Of a stretch of 64,000 bases of DNA, positions 47,633 through 56,607 are shown in pieces. The notes beneath the pieces are model-generated. The model was not told the DNA's origin. It made no database searches and saw only the letters and a program-made list of their open reading frames with translations. This DNA comes from Psychrobacter sp. M13 (GTDB lineage Bacteria > Pseudomonadota > Gammaproteobacteria > Pseudomonadales > Moraxellaceae), in contig NZ_CP132194.1 of NCBI RefSeq assembly GCF_030718935.1, positions 1,736,001 to 1,800,000 of the forward strand, given 5' to 3'. Both the position numbers and the translations under genes were made by a program. Each line of letters begins with the position of its first letter. Position 1 is the first letter of the stretch.

Positions 47633-48280
47633 ATGAATTATCAAACGCTACGTCACAACTGCCCAACGTGGGATGACTACATCCAACATGACTTTGTCAA
47701 GCAGTTAGCGGTAGGCACGCTTGCCCCTGACAGCTTTCGTCATTACCTCGTCCAAGACTATTTATATCTGATTCACTACACCCGCGTGATGGCTTTGAGT
47801 GTCTATAAAAGCGCAACGCTGGCGCAAATGCGGATGGGTCAAGCAGGTATCAATGCCATGCTCGATATGGAAATCGACATGTATCTTGACTTCTGTCATC
47901 AATGGAACATACCCCTTGAACAAGTTGAGAGCGCTACTGAATCTGCCGCGACCATCGCTTATAGCCGCTATATCTTAGACGCTGCGATGTCAGGCTCACT
48001 GGCCGAGCTTTATGCGGCTATTGCCCCTTGCCTAATGGGCTATGGAGAAATTGGCAAACGCATTAAAGAGCAAGGTTTTATCACGGGCAATCCGTATCAG
48101 CCATGGATTGATGTGTTTTCCAGTGACGAATTTCAAGCGATTACCGCGCAGAACGAAGCACAGATTGATGCTCTACTCGCACAGGCTAGCCCTACGCAAA
48201 TGGATAAATTCCAGCAGCTATTCAATATCGCCGCGCGTATGGAGGTCAGTTTTTGGCAACAGGCGTTAGATCTGTCTTAA
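47633..48280 (+). CDS. tenA: Thiaminase II / aminopyrimidine aminohydrolase TenA
   Basis: Hydrolyses thiamine-breakdown aminopyrimidines to hydroxypyrimidine so that HMP can be reused. About 215 residues, all-helical. Seen: YQTLRHNCPTWDDYIQHDFV at the start, FRHYLVQDYLYLIHYTRVMA (active-site Asp/Tyr region), and APCLMGYGEIGKRI, which has the catalytic Cys of the TenA_C class and downstream NPYQPWIDVFSSDEF. ATG 47633 is chosen over the GTG at 47624 on ribosome-site spacing. Regulated by the TPP riboswitch upstream. Confidence 0.92.
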   Translation: MNYQTLRHNCPTWDDYIQHDFVKQLAVGTLAPDSFRHYLVQDYLYLIHYTRVMALSVYKSATLAQMRMGQAGINAMLDMEIDMYLDFCHQWNIPLEQVESATESAATIAYSRYILDAAMSGSLAELYAAIAPCLMGYGEIGKRIKEQGFITGNPYQPWIDVFSSDEFQAITAQNEAQIDALLAQASPTQMDKFQQLFNIAARMEVSFWQQALDLS

Positions 48281-48388
48281 CCTATGTTTTTGACTCATAT
48301 TTGAAATTATCGTCAACCTAGCTTGTAGTGAATATAAGCCTCTAAAATTAACCTTAGCCATCAACAACTAACAACAAGGAAAAATATC

Positions 48389-49087
48389 ATGGCCGCATTC
48401 GATGAACACGCCAGTGCGTACGACAGCTGGTTTTTGGATAACCAGAACTTACTAGCCAGCGAGCTAAAGCTGGTCGCACGCTTCTTAGATAAAGACAGTA
48501 AGACACTGTCTATCGGCTGTGGTAGCGGGTTATTTGAGTCGCTACTAGCAAAGGAATACGATATCCATATTACGCATGGTATTGAGCCATCAAAAGATAT
48601 GGCAGAAATCGCTGAAAAACGTGGCCTACAAGTAGACATTAGCCCTGCTGAAACCTGCGAGATTGAGCCTAATAAATTCGATATCATCCTGTTTAACGGC
48701 AGCGTCAGTTATATTAGTGATTTGGACATTTGTATCCAAAAAGCCTATGACGCCTTAAAAACTGGTGGCAAGCTTATCCTCATCGATGTGCCTAAAGAGA
48801 GCGGATTTGCCACCCTTTATAACTTAGCCAGCGCTGTAGATACTTGGCAGCACCCTTTACTGGAACACATCTCCCCTGCTGACCCTTATCCTATTGAGCT
48901 GGTCAAATCAGCGAACTGGCGCACCTCTGATGAAAAAATCACACTGATGCAAGCGAATGGTTTTGTTGATTTTGAGTATGCGCAAACCTTGTTAACTCAT
49001 CCTATGTATGCCAATGATAAAGTCCAAGAGGTTATTAAAGGTTATGATCGTGGCGACTATGTCGCGATTTGTGGCTATAAAAAGTAG
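48389..49087 (+). CDS. Class I SAM-dependent methyltransferase
   Basis: 232 residues. The SAM-binding motif I is LSIGCGSGLFESLL (about residues 46-59), the acidic residue of motif II is in HGIEPSKDMAEIA, and FDIILFNGSVSYISD marks motif IV. N-terminus MAAFDEHASAYDSWFL is typical of UbiE/BioC-like small methyltransferases. The substrate is not indicated. Ribosome site AAGGAA lies upstream. It follows tenA by 108 nt, and co-transcription from the riboswitch-controlled promoter is possible. Confidence 0.82.
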   Translation: MAAFDEHASAYDSWFLDNQNLLASELKLVARFLDKDSKTLSIGCGSGLFESLLAKEYDIHITHGIEPSKDMAEIAEKRGLQVDISPAETCEIEPNKFDIILFNGSVSYISDLDICIQKAYDALKTGGKLILIDVPKESGFATLYNLASAVDTWQHPLLEHISPADPYPIELVKSANWRTSDEKITLMQANGFVDFEYAQTLLTHPMYANDKVQEVIKGYDRGDYVAICGYKK

Positions 49088-49312
49088 CTGATAAAGGATT
49101 TGTAACCTCAAAGCTAGGATGCACCCTTGAATAATGCCTTATGTATCATTATAAATAGAATATGCAATGGCTGCTCTTACGCGTTGATTGACGCTATCAT
49201 TACTCTCAAAAATCGTTATCAAACATCACTGTCAAAAAATCTGAGCCCATCTCAGATTTTTTCGCTAAAAGTCAGAGCGCGTCATCATTTAAAACAATCA
49301 TAAGGATTACTC

Positions 49313-49690
49313 ATGAGTGATAACCAACAAAACCCAGATGTAGAAAAAGACAGCAAAAAAGAAATCGAGATGACTGATATGACGCCTAATGAGGGTATCT
49401 TAAAAGGCAAAAAAACTGATATTCAAAATCCTGAGCTCTGGGACTTTCCTATGGACTACCCGATGAGCATTATCGGGCATGAAGGCGAGTATGATAGTCT
49501 TCTAAATGAGATTAAGCTTATCCTCGGCAGCCAATTTCCAGATTTTGACTTAGCCTCTATCGAAGTCAAGCCTTCAAAAACAGGTCGCTTCCATTCAGCG
49601 CGTGTGAATATACACATTACCACTGCCGAGCAAGTGAATACGCTCTATGCGGCGCTTGATGATGCCAAAACCGTACGTATGGTGGTATAA
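49313..49690 (+). CDS. ybeD: YbeD/DUF493-family protein
   Basis: 125 residues, ACT-like regulatory fold. The C-terminal 75 residues (PMSIIGHEGEYDSLLNEIKL to TLYAALDDAKTVRMVV) are the typical UPF0250/DUF493 domain; YbeD-like proteins are about 87 residues, and here an acidic N-terminal extension of about 50 residues is added. AAGGATT stands before the ATG. In E. coli ybeD lies between dacA and lipB, which are not here. Function unknown. Confidence 0.82.
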   Translation: MSDNQQNPDVEKDSKKEIEMTDMTPNEGILKGKKTDIQNPELWDFPMDYPMSIIGHEGEYDSLLNEIKLILGSQFPDFDLASIEVKPSKTGRFHSARVNIHITTAEQVNTLYAALDDAKTVRMVV

Positions 49691-50206
49691 GTTAATGCGT
49701 TACTGGCCTATTGAGTGGCCTGCTCAAAATAGCGAGCCATAAAGATAAAGGTAAAATACGCATTACGTAATCGTCACTTATTTGGGTGGCGATTTTTTGT
49801 GTACTGCGCTACAATCTACGCCCTCATTTTCACTCTGACAGCGCTATTATTAGCCATGACTTTTAATCATTATAAAAACGAAAGCGCAAGCCTTTTTTTA
49901 TAAAATATTTTGTTATTGCTTACATTTTCTCTAAGCCTTATCCCATCACCCTTTGCTCTCATTTGAGCGCGATACATGCCTTCATCAACATAAATCCTAG
50001 TGAAAATCAATATAGCATTTTCAAAAAATTCCCGCTATATTGTGCCTACTTACTAATCAACACGCTATATGTAGTGCTCAATGATTTTTATCATTATTTT
50101 GAGCAAGGGTATATTTTTGCCCAAAAAGCACTGACAGTATTTAGAGCAGTAGTTAGTAAGCTTTCTGACAAAACAAATATTATAAGCAAACACTGATGAG
50201 GGTAGC
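49691..50206. other. Intergenic region upstream of nrdA
   Basis: About 515 bp. It holds the candidate NrdR boxes and the nrdA promoter. A 77-codon frame at 49963-50196 starts with TTG, overlaps the NrdR boxes and has no recognisable family, so it is not called. Confidence 0.6.
50031..50077 (+). promoter_or_regulatory. Two NrdR-type boxes upstream of nrdA
   Basis: ACGCTATATGTAGTGC (50062-50077) agrees with the palindromic NrdR box ACACTATATATAGTGT at 13 of 16 positions. A second, weaker copy around CGCTATATTGTG (50033-50044) shares its core exactly 30 bp upstream, about three helix turns, which is the spacing usual for NrdR tandem boxes. The pair lies about 130-175 bp before the nrdA ATG, so repression of the reductase by NrdR is likely. 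Confidence 0.75.
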
Positions 50207-52483
50207 ATGACACATATCGACAAGATTCAAGTGACCAAACGTGACGGACGTCTAGAGCCTATTGATTTGGATAAAATCCACAAGGTTATCGAGTGGGCCG
50301 CGCACGACTTAGATAATGTGTCGGTGTCACAAGTTGAGCTAAAATCGCACATTCAGTTCTATGAAGGTATCAAGACTCGTGATATCCACGAAACCATTAT
50401 CAAAGCTGCCGCTGATCTGATCTCAGAAACGACCCCTGACTATCAGTATTTAGCCGCGCGCCTAGCGATCTTCCATCTGCGTAAAATCGCCTATAATAAA
50501 TTTACCCCACCGCATCTGTACGATCATGTGAACAAACTGACCGATGCAGGTAAATATGACGAGCATATCCTAGCCGATTATAGCCGCGAAGAGTTCGATG
50601 AGCTTAACGAATATCTTGACCATTGGCGCGATATGAATCTGGCCTATGCTGCGGTTGAGCAAATGGCCGGTAAATACCTCGTACAAGATCGCGTCACTAA
50701 GACCGTCTATGAAAGCCCGCAGTTTCTTTACATGCTGGTCGGTATGTGTCTGTTTGCCAATTACGACAAAGCTGAGCGTATGAGCTATGTGAAGCGCTTC
50801 TATGATGCGACCTCACAATTCAAAATATCCCTACCAACGCCTATTATGTCTGGTGTGCGTACCCCATCGCGTCAGTTCAGCTCCTGCGTACTGATCGAAT
50901 GTGGTGATAGTCTAGATTCTATCAACGCCACTACTAGCGCCATCGTACGCTACGTCTCACAACGCGCGGGTATCGGCATCAACGCGGGTCGTATTCGTGC
51001 CCTTGGTAGCCCTATCCGTGGCGGTGAAGCCCAGCATACGGGCTGTATTCCTTTTTATAAATTATTCCAAACGGCTGTAAAATGCTGCTCACAAGGCGGC
51101 GTCCGTGGTGGTGCTGCGACGTTATTTTATCCAATATGGCATTTAGAAGTAGAGTCGTTACTGGTACTCAAAAATAACCGCGGCGTCGAAGACAACCGTG
51201 TCCGTCATATGGACTATGGTGTTCAGTTAAATAAAACCATGTATACGCGCTTAATCAAAGGTCAAGATATTTCGTTATTTTCACCGGGTGATACCCCAGG
51301 TCTATATGATGCATTTTTTGAAGATCAAGATAAATTCGAAGAGCTATACACCAAATACGAGAATGACCCGAGCATTCGTAGCCGTCAAATCCCAGCGGCA
51401 GACTTGTTTAGTCTCATGATGCAAGAGCGCGCTAGCACCGGTCGTATCTATATCCAAAACGTCGATCATTGCAACACGCATAGTCCCTTTGACGCGACGG
51501 TTGCGCCGATTCGCCAGTCAAACCTATGCATGGAAATCGCGCTACCGACCAAGCCGCTCGATAACATCAATGACGAAGAAGGTGAAATCGCTCTTTGTAC
51601 ACTATCAGCGGTCAACCTTGGTAAAGTCGAGAATGTCAGCGATATCGAAGAGCCAGCTGAGCTGATCGTGCGTGCGCTTGATGCCCTACTCGACTATCAA
51701 GACTATCCTGTCAAAGCCGCTCAAAATGGCAGTATGCGCCGCCGTACTCTAGGCGTTGGCGTGATTAACTATGCTTATTACTTGGCGAAGAATGGCGTGC
51801 GTTACTCAGATGGCAGTGCTATTGGTCTGACCCATCAAACCTTTGAAGCGCTGCAGTATTATCTGCTAAAAGCGTCGAATAAACTTGCTAAAGAGCAAGG
51901 CGCTTGTCCTGCTTTTAATGAGACCACTTATTCGCAAGGTATCTTACCGATCGATACTTATAAAAAAGATCTCGATAAGATCTGCCAAGAGCCATTGCAC
52001 CTCGATTGGGAAACCTTGCGTAGCGAGATTACCGAACACGGTTTACGTAACTCGACCCTAACCGCGCTAATGCCATCTGAAACCTCAAGCCAGATTGCCA
52101 ACGCCACTAACGGTATCGAGCCACCACGCGGTCTCGTGTCTATCAAAGCGTCAAAAGATGGCATCCTTAAGCAAGTTGTGCCTGAGATTGAAAAACTAGG
52201 CGGTCAGTACGAGCTACTCTGGCAAATGCCGAACAATGATGGCTATCTAAAGCTGGTCGCTATCATGCAAAAGTTCGTCGATCAAAGTATCTCTGCCAAC
52301 ACTAACTATGACCCTACACATTATGAAGGTAATCGCGTGCCGATGAAGATATTGCTTAAAGACTTATTGACCGCGTATAAGCTAGGCGTAAAGACTTTGT
52401 ATTATCATAATACGCGTGACGGTGCGAATGATGCCCAAGCGGATATGGAAGATGATTGTGCTGGTGGGGCTTGTAAGATATAG
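50207..52483 (+). CDS. nrdA: Ribonucleoside-diphosphate reductase alpha subunit (class Ia)
   Basis: Reduces ribonucleoside diphosphates to deoxy forms. 758 residues. N-terminal ATP-cone (ITKRDGRLEPID-type, here VTKRDGRLEPIDLDKIHKVI), catalytic core with the redox Cys in RQFSSCVLIECGDSLDS (near residue 225), the thiyl-radical site NLCMEIALP (Cys and Glu near 440), CTLSAVNLG (second redox Cys near 460), TLTALMPSETSSQ, and the C-terminal thioredoxin-accepting Cys pair in DDCAGGACKI. Normal class Ia length. NrdR boxes stand upstream. The beta subunit gene is not adjacent but 2.9 kb downstream, behind an accessory insert. Confidence 0.97.
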   Translation: MTHIDKIQVTKRDGRLEPIDLDKIHKVIEWAAHDLDNVSVSQVELKSHIQFYEGIKTRDIHETIIKAAADLISETTPDYQYLAARLAIFHLRKIAYNKFTPPHLYDHVNKLTDAGKYDEHILADYSREEFDELNEYLDHWRDMNLAYAAVEQMAGKYLVQDRVTKTVYESPQFLYMLVGMCLFANYDKAERMSYVKRFYDATSQFKISLPTPIMSGVRTPSRQFSSCVLIECGDSLDSINATTSAIVRYVSQRAGIGINAGRIRALGSPIRGGEAQHTGCIPFYKLFQTAVKCCSQGGVRGGAATLFYPIWHLEVESLLVLKNNRGVEDNRVRHMDYGVQLNKTMYTRLIKGQDISLFSPGDTPGLYDAFFEDQDKFEELYTKYENDPSIRSRQIPAADLFSLMMQERASTGRIYIQNVDHCNTHSPFDATVAPIRQSNLCMEIALPTKPLDNINDEEGEIALCTLSAVNLGKVENVSDIEEPAELIVRALDALLDYQDYPVKAAQNGSMRRRTLGVGVINYAYYLAKNGVRYSDGSAIGLTHQTFEALQYYLLKASNKLAKEQGACPAFNETTYSQGILPIDTYKKDLDKICQEPLHLDWETLRSEITEHGLRNSTLTALMPSETSSQIANATNGIEPPRGLVSIKASKDGILKQVVPEIEKLGGQYELLWQMPNNDGYLKLVAIMQKFVDQSISANTNYDPTHYEGNRVPMKILLKDLLTAYKLGVKTLYYHNTRDGANDAQADMEDDCAGGACKI

Positions 52484-52651
52484 GTTTTATATGCGGCGAG
52501 TTCTATATCTGAAGTAGTCGTATAGTGTATTAAAACACCAAATGCCTTATCGGCTTCAAACAGTTAAAATGGCTGCTTGATTGTGTTTCGGCAAAATGAT
52601 ATCTACATAAAATTTTATATACTATCTTTAAAAGTATAGAGGCAAAAGCCT

Positions 52652-54277
52652 ATGACAGAACCATTTATTCTAAATCTATCTAGAAAAAACAATGACACTG
52701 AAGCAATTGAGTGTCCTCAAAGCCTAGTCCTAATCGGTGCAAACGGTTCAGGTAAAACAAGACTTGGTACATGGATTGAGATGGATTCTCCACAGAAAGA
52801 AAAAGTGCATCGAATATCTGCACAGAAATCTTTATTGATGCCTGATAATACAATGCCAAAAAATATCCAATTAGCAGAAAAAGAGTTTTTGACTGGATAT
52901 GAAGGTATGAGCAATATTACAAGTAGTAATTTTTTAGATTATAAGAATGATTGGCGTTGGGATATGAAACCTGTAACTCACTTGTTGAATGATTTTAGCC
53001 AGTTAATGGTTTATCTATTTTCAGAGTTTACAGATGAAAGTGCTAAGTACCTAAATGAATCCAAGCGCACTTTGGATAGAGTAACACCTCCTTTAACTAA
53101 GCTGGATTTGATTAAACAAGTTTGGGAAAAAGTATTACCTCATAGACACTTAATCTTAGAAGGACTAAGTGTTCAAACCTGTATAGTAGGTGATGAGGGA
53201 AGTGCGTATTCTGCTTCAGAAATGAGCGATGGTGAAAGGGTTGTTTTTTATCTTATAGGCCAATGTTTGGCAGCGCCTGAGAATGGAGTAATAATAATTG
53301 ATGAACCAGAGATACACCTCCATAAGTCTATTCAAGCACCGCTATGGATAGAAATACAGAAATTAAGACCAGACTGCCTTTTTGTTTATATGACACATGA
53401 CGTTGACTTTGCGGTATCTTTACCTAATTCTCAAAAAATATGGCTTAAATCTTACGATGGAACCAACTGGGATTGGGAATTAGTTCAAGAGATAGATGGA
53501 TTACCTGAAAATTTATTAATAGAGATACTTGGTAGCAGAAAACCTATTGTACTTGTTGAAGGTATTAAAGGTAGTTTTGACTCAAAATTATACCAAGCGA
53601 TACTTGATGATTTTTTAGTTATTCCAAGCGGTTCATGTGCAGAAGTTATCTCAACTGTCAAAGCTTTAAAATCAAGTAGACAGCTTCATCATCTTAATGT
53701 TTACGGAATTATAGATAGAGATAGAAGAGTCGAGAATGAGATAGAAACTTTAAAAGATAATGGGATTTATACTCTAGAGGTTGCAGAGGTTGAAAATCTC
53801 TTTTGTGTGCCAGAAGTGACAAAAATAGTGAGTGTTAAACTTGGAAGAGATCCTGATGAGGACTCAAATGCCGTTTCAAATTTTGTTATTAATAGATTAC
53901 AGTCAGAATTTGAAAAACAAGTGTCCTTACATGTAGCAAGTGAGATTAAGTTTCAATTAAATTGTTTCAATGATAAAGCAAATGGTAAAGACAACCTTGA
54001 GTCGGCTTTATCGTCACTAACAAATAACATTGAAGTCGCTAAAATTTATAGTGAAAAAGAAGCATTATTTACTGAGGCTATTAATTCTAGCGATTATTTA
54101 AAATTATTGAAAATTTATAATAGAAAATCGTTAGCTAGTCAGATTAGTGCCATCTTAGGTTTACAGAAAGATGAACTGGCTAAAATGATATTAAGGCTTG
54201 TAAATAGTGAATCTAGAGAAGAGATTAAGCAAGCTTTGAAGCCTTATTTTGGAGAATTTTCAGACAAAATTTCATAG
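52652..54277 (+). CDS. ABC/AAA ATPase fused to a DUF4435 TOPRIM-like domain (PARIS-like / OLD-like)
   Basis: 541 residues. N-terminal ATPase: Walker A LIGANGSGKTRLG near residue 28, an ABC-type signature SASEMSDGERVVFYLIGQ near residue 190, Walker B GVIIIDEPEIHLH near 213, and the switch His VYMTHDVDFA near 250. From about residue 300 follows a DUF4435-type TOPRIM-related domain: PIVLVEGIKGSFDSKLYQAI (Glu), VIPSGSCAEVI and YGIIDRDRR. In the PARIS anti-phage system AriA (ATPase) and AriB (DUF4435) carry these two halves, and fused single-gene forms are known; OLD-family proteins are similar. The gene is AT-rich compared with the flanking nrdA/nrdB, which suggests transfer. Fusion seen; defence role inferred. 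Confidence 0.82.
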   Translation: MTEPFILNLSRKNNDTEAIECPQSLVLIGANGSGKTRLGTWIEMDSPQKEKVHRISAQKSLLMPDNTMPKNIQLAEKEFLTGYEGMSNITSSNFLDYKNDWRWDMKPVTHLLNDFSQLMVYLFSEFTDESAKYLNESKRTLDRVTPPLTKLDLIKQVWEKVLPHRHLILEGLSVQTCIVGDEGSAYSASEMSDGERVVFYLIGQCLAAPENGVIIIDEPEIHLHKSIQAPLWIEIQKLRPDCLFVYMTHDVDFAVSLPNSQKIWLKSYDGTNWDWELVQEIDGLPENLLIEILGSRKPIVLVEGIKGSFDSKLYQAILDDFLVIPSGSCAEVISTVKALKSSRQLHHLNVYGIIDRDRRVENEIETLKDNGIYTLEVAEVENLFCVPEVTKIVSVKLGRDPDEDSNAVSNFVINRLQSEFEKQVSLHVASEIKFQLNCFNDKANGKDNLESALSSLTNNIEVAKIYSEKEALFTEAINSSDYLKLLKIYNRKSLASQISAILGLQKDELAKMILRLVNSESREEIKQALKPYFGEFSDKIS

Positions 54278-54290
54278 TCTCAAACAGTGT

Positions 54291-54374
54291 GTAGGTTAGG
54301 TTGACGAACGAAATCCAACAATCATCATTATATAAAAATATAATGTTGGGTCTCGTACCTCGACACTAACCTAC
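54291..54374. repeat. Imperfect palindromic repeat element 1 (MITE-like)
   Basis: GTAGGTTAGG at 54291 mirrors CTAACCTAC ending at 54374; the arms (54291-54332 and 54340-54374) can pair with several mismatches (ACGAACGAAATCCAACA against TGTTGGGTCTCGTACC). This is the pattern of the widespread GTAGGTTGGG/CCCAACCTAC-type palindromic repeats. It starts 13 nt after the ATPase gene stop. Confidence 0.7.
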
Positions 54375-54390
54375 TTTTAGATCATAGCAG

Positions 54391-54467
54391 TTTTTGTAGG
54401 GTGCGCCCAGCGCACCGATGATATAGATAAGCCGTGCAAACGGTGCTTAAAAAGCACCCTACAAAAA
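54391..54467. repeat. Palindromic repeat element 2 (GTAGGGTGC family)
   Basis: TTTTTGTAGGGTGC (54391-54404) and GCACCCTACAAAAA (54454-54467) are perfect 14-bp inverted ends; inside are smaller palindromes (GTGCGC/GCGCAC). Such REP-like/MITE units are spread through Moraxellaceae and other genomes. A degenerate half-copy, TTTGTAAGGTGTGCTCCATC, occurs at 61571-61590. Confidence 0.75.
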
Positions 54468-54720
54468 TGCTTAAATATCAGATTTGGCTAGAAAGATTAG
54501 CAATGCTACAACGAGGCTTTTTAGCCCCGACTGTAGCGGTATCCTGCCAACGCTGATGGCGATGTAGGCTGTGGCTGGATGCAGTATCGAGGCAACAGGA
54601 ATGCGACCAGACATCATAGACTGCACGCCAGCGACTAGGCAGATACAAGCGGTAGGCGGGATTGGCTCCCAAAAACTGCTAAAATTAAATCTTATGCAAA
54701 ACAATAAAAAAAGAGGTCAT
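54468..54720. other. GC-richer non-coding stretch between repeats and the small gene
   Basis: About 250 bp, clearly richer in GC than its surroundings, with hairpin potential (GGCTTTTTAGCC near 54511). Overlapping frames on both strands (54471-54704 minus, 54571-54771 plus) look like by-products of low stop frequency rather than genes. It may be a dispersed repeat or transposon remnant; nothing recognised for certain. Confidence 0.4.
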
Positions 54721-54724
54721 AAAC

Positions 54725-55069
54725 ATGAACTATACCGCAATCATCAAAGACGGTGGATTGTTTATCCCTAACGTATTTTCGGATCTAGATGATGGTAGCT
54801 CGCATATCGTCCAAGTAGATGTCGATATCGAAGCTGTCCGTGAGCAATTAGACGTTAATGAAAGTCCGAAAAAGACAGTAGCAAAGCAGTTGAAAAAACC
54901 TGTGAAAAAAGCGACTAAGAAACAGATACACGACGCAGATTTGGACAAACTACGTCATAGTGCGACCGGTGAATTAGCGGCATTCGATGATGGTGAGCTG
55001 AGCGAAATGCTAAAGGCTTATATGAATGATGAGCAAATATCGGCGCAGATATCATTGGAGAATTTATAG
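54725..55069 (+). CDS. Hypothetical protein, 114 residues
   Basis: ATG at 54725 with AAAGAGG-type purine-rich sequence upstream. The N-terminal 40 residues (MNYTAIIKDGGLFIPNVFSD) look like a small beta-domain, the centre (about 47-66) is very rich in Lys (KKTVAKQLKKPVKKATKKQ), the C-terminus is acidic and helical. This composition resembles some antitoxins and DNA-associated small proteins, but I do not recognise the family. It lies in the accessory insert 87 nt upstream of another small gene. Confidence 0.6.
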   Translation: MNYTAIIKDGGLFIPNVFSDLDDGSSHIVQVDVDIEAVREQLDVNESPKKTVAKQLKKPVKKATKKQIHDADLDKLRHSATGELAAFDDGELSEMLKAYMNDEQISAQISLENL

Positions 55070-55155
55070 TTCTTAAAATGTATCCGAAACTCTAATAGAT
55101 ATATTAAGTTGTTATAATTAAAAGATATTTTCTTAGATCAATGAAGGAAAACACT

Positions 55156-55305
55156 ATGACTCATGAAGTTGATGAACGGACAAATATATTGAGTTTGATA
55201 GATGATATTTCTGAAGAACAGAATGATATAGAGCTAGGTAAAATAGTTGAACAGCGAATAAATGATGGACAACCACCGATACGAGTAATATTAGACGATT
55301 TGTAA
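55156..55305 (+). CDS. Small acidic hypothetical protein, 49 residues
   Basis: ATG at 55156 follows AAGGAAA with good spacing; TAA at 55303-55305. It reads MTHEVDERTNILSLIDDISE at the start and ends GQPPIRVILDDL, acidic and mainly helical. With the 114-residue gene it forms a two-gene pair with antitoxin/toxin-like sizes and charges (one Lys-rich, one acidic), but that comparison is only suggestive. It ends 85 nt before nrdB. Confidence 0.55.
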   Translation: MTHEVDERTNILSLIDDISEEQNDIELGKIVEQRINDGQPPIRVILDDL

Positions 55306-55390
55306 TCCTATAACGAATACTTTTATTTTGCTGAGCTAAAGCCACAGCCTACACTTACTAACAGACGCATAACCAATAAAGGCCACTCCC

Positions 55391-56524
55391 ATGACTTACT
55401 CAATCTTTAATCAAACGCCAAATGATGCTATGAAAGAGCCTATGTTCTTTGGTCAGCCGGTCAACGTCGCGCGCTACGATCAGCAAAAGCATCCTATCTT
55501 TGAGCAATTGATTGAGAAGCAGCTGAGCTTTTTTTGGCGGCCTGAGGAAGTCGATGTCTCAAAAGACCGCATGGATTATGGCAACTTGTCCTCGCATGAG
55601 CAGCATATCTTTACCAGTAATCTAAAGTATCAGACCTTACTTGACTCTATTCAAGGTCGTAGTCCAAACGTTGTGCTATTACCCTTAGTTTCTATCCCTG
55701 AGCTTGAGACGTGGATTGAAACGTGGACCTTCTCTGAGACTATTCATTCGCGCAGCTATACCCATATCATTCGCAATATTGTCAATGATCCTGGTCTTAT
55801 CTTTGATGACATCATGCAAAATGAGCATATCTTAGAGCGTGCCTCTGACATCGCGAAGTATTACGATGACTTGTACTACAATGCCCAGCTCTATAATTTA
55901 TATGGTGCGGGTACGCACCATATTAATGGCGAGACGGTCACCGTTGATTTGCGCTCGCTTAAAAAGCAATTATATCTCTGCCTTATGGCAGTCAACGTCT
56001 TAGAGGCGATTCGCTTTTATGTGTCATTTGCCTGCTCATTTGCTTTTGCTGAGCGCAAACTGATGGAAGGTAATGCCAAAATCATTAAGCTAATCGCTCG
56101 TGATGAAGCGCTGCATCTGACAGGAACGCAGCATATGCTTAATCTAATGCGTAACGGTCGCGATGATCCTGAGATGGTCGAGATTGCTGCTGAGTGTCAT
56201 GAACAAGGTATCGAAATCTTCCGAAAAGCAGCTGAGCAAGAAAAAGAATGGGCAGGTTATTTATTTAAAGACGGCTCGATGATCGGCCTAAATAAAGACA
56301 TTCTTTGTCAATATATTGAATATATTACTAACTTGCGTATGGAAGCGGTTGGTCTACCATCAGCCTTCCCAAATTCAAAATCCAATCCGATACCTTGGAT
56401 CAATACTTGGTTGTCCTCTGATAATGTGCAAGTGGCCCCGCAAGAGACTGAGATTAGCTCTTATTTAGTCGGGCAGATCGACTCTGATCTTTCAGATAGC
56501 GATTTTGATGATTTTGAGCTTTGA
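55391..56524 (+). CDS. nrdB: Ribonucleoside-diphosphate reductase beta subunit (class Ia)
   Basis: The di-iron, tyrosyl-radical subunit, 377 residues. Iron ligands and radical Tyr: [38 protein letters not shown] (Glu, His and the radical Tyr in SYTHI, near residue 123), [12 protein letters not shown] near 240. It ends with the acidic C-terminal tail [12 protein letters not shown] that binds NrdA. The tight nrdA-nrdB pairing usual in bacteria is broken here by the insert at 52484-55390; nrdB is followed by the ferredoxin gene after 83 nt. Confidence 0.96.
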   Translation: MTYSIFNQTPNDAMKEPMFFGQPVNVARYDQQKHPIFEQLIEKQLSFFWRPEEVDVSKDRMDYGNLSSHEQHIFTSNLKYQTLLDSIQGRSPNVVLLPLVSIPELETWIETWTFSETIHSRSYTHIIRNIVNDPGLIFDDIMQNEHILERASDIAKYYDDLYYNAQLYNLYGAGTHHINGETVTVDLRSLKKQLYLCLMAVNVLEAIRFYVSFACSFAFAERKLMEGNAKIIKLIARDEALHLTGTQHMLNLMRNGRDDPEMVEIAAECHEQGIEIFRKAAEQEKEWAGYLFKDGSMIGLNKDILCQYIEYITNLRMEAVGLPSAFPNSKSNPIPWINTWLSSDNVQVAPQETEISSYLVGQIDSDLSDSDFDDFEL

Positions 56525-56607
56525 TACTGAATGATAGATTTGGTTTATAAAGCTAGACTAAGAGTATTTTAAAGAGTATTAAGTTATTAAGTACGGCAGG
56601 GTTTATT

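Noticed and set aside
49963..50196. 77-codon frame upstream of nrdA
   Set aside because: It begins with TTG, overlaps the NrdR-type boxes and has no recognisable family; the sequence is better explained as a control region.
54471..54704. Minus-strand frames (77 and 64 codons) and plus-strand frame 54571-54771 in the GC-rich block
   Set aside because: Mutually overlapping, no ribosome sites; low stop frequency in GC-richer sequence explains them.
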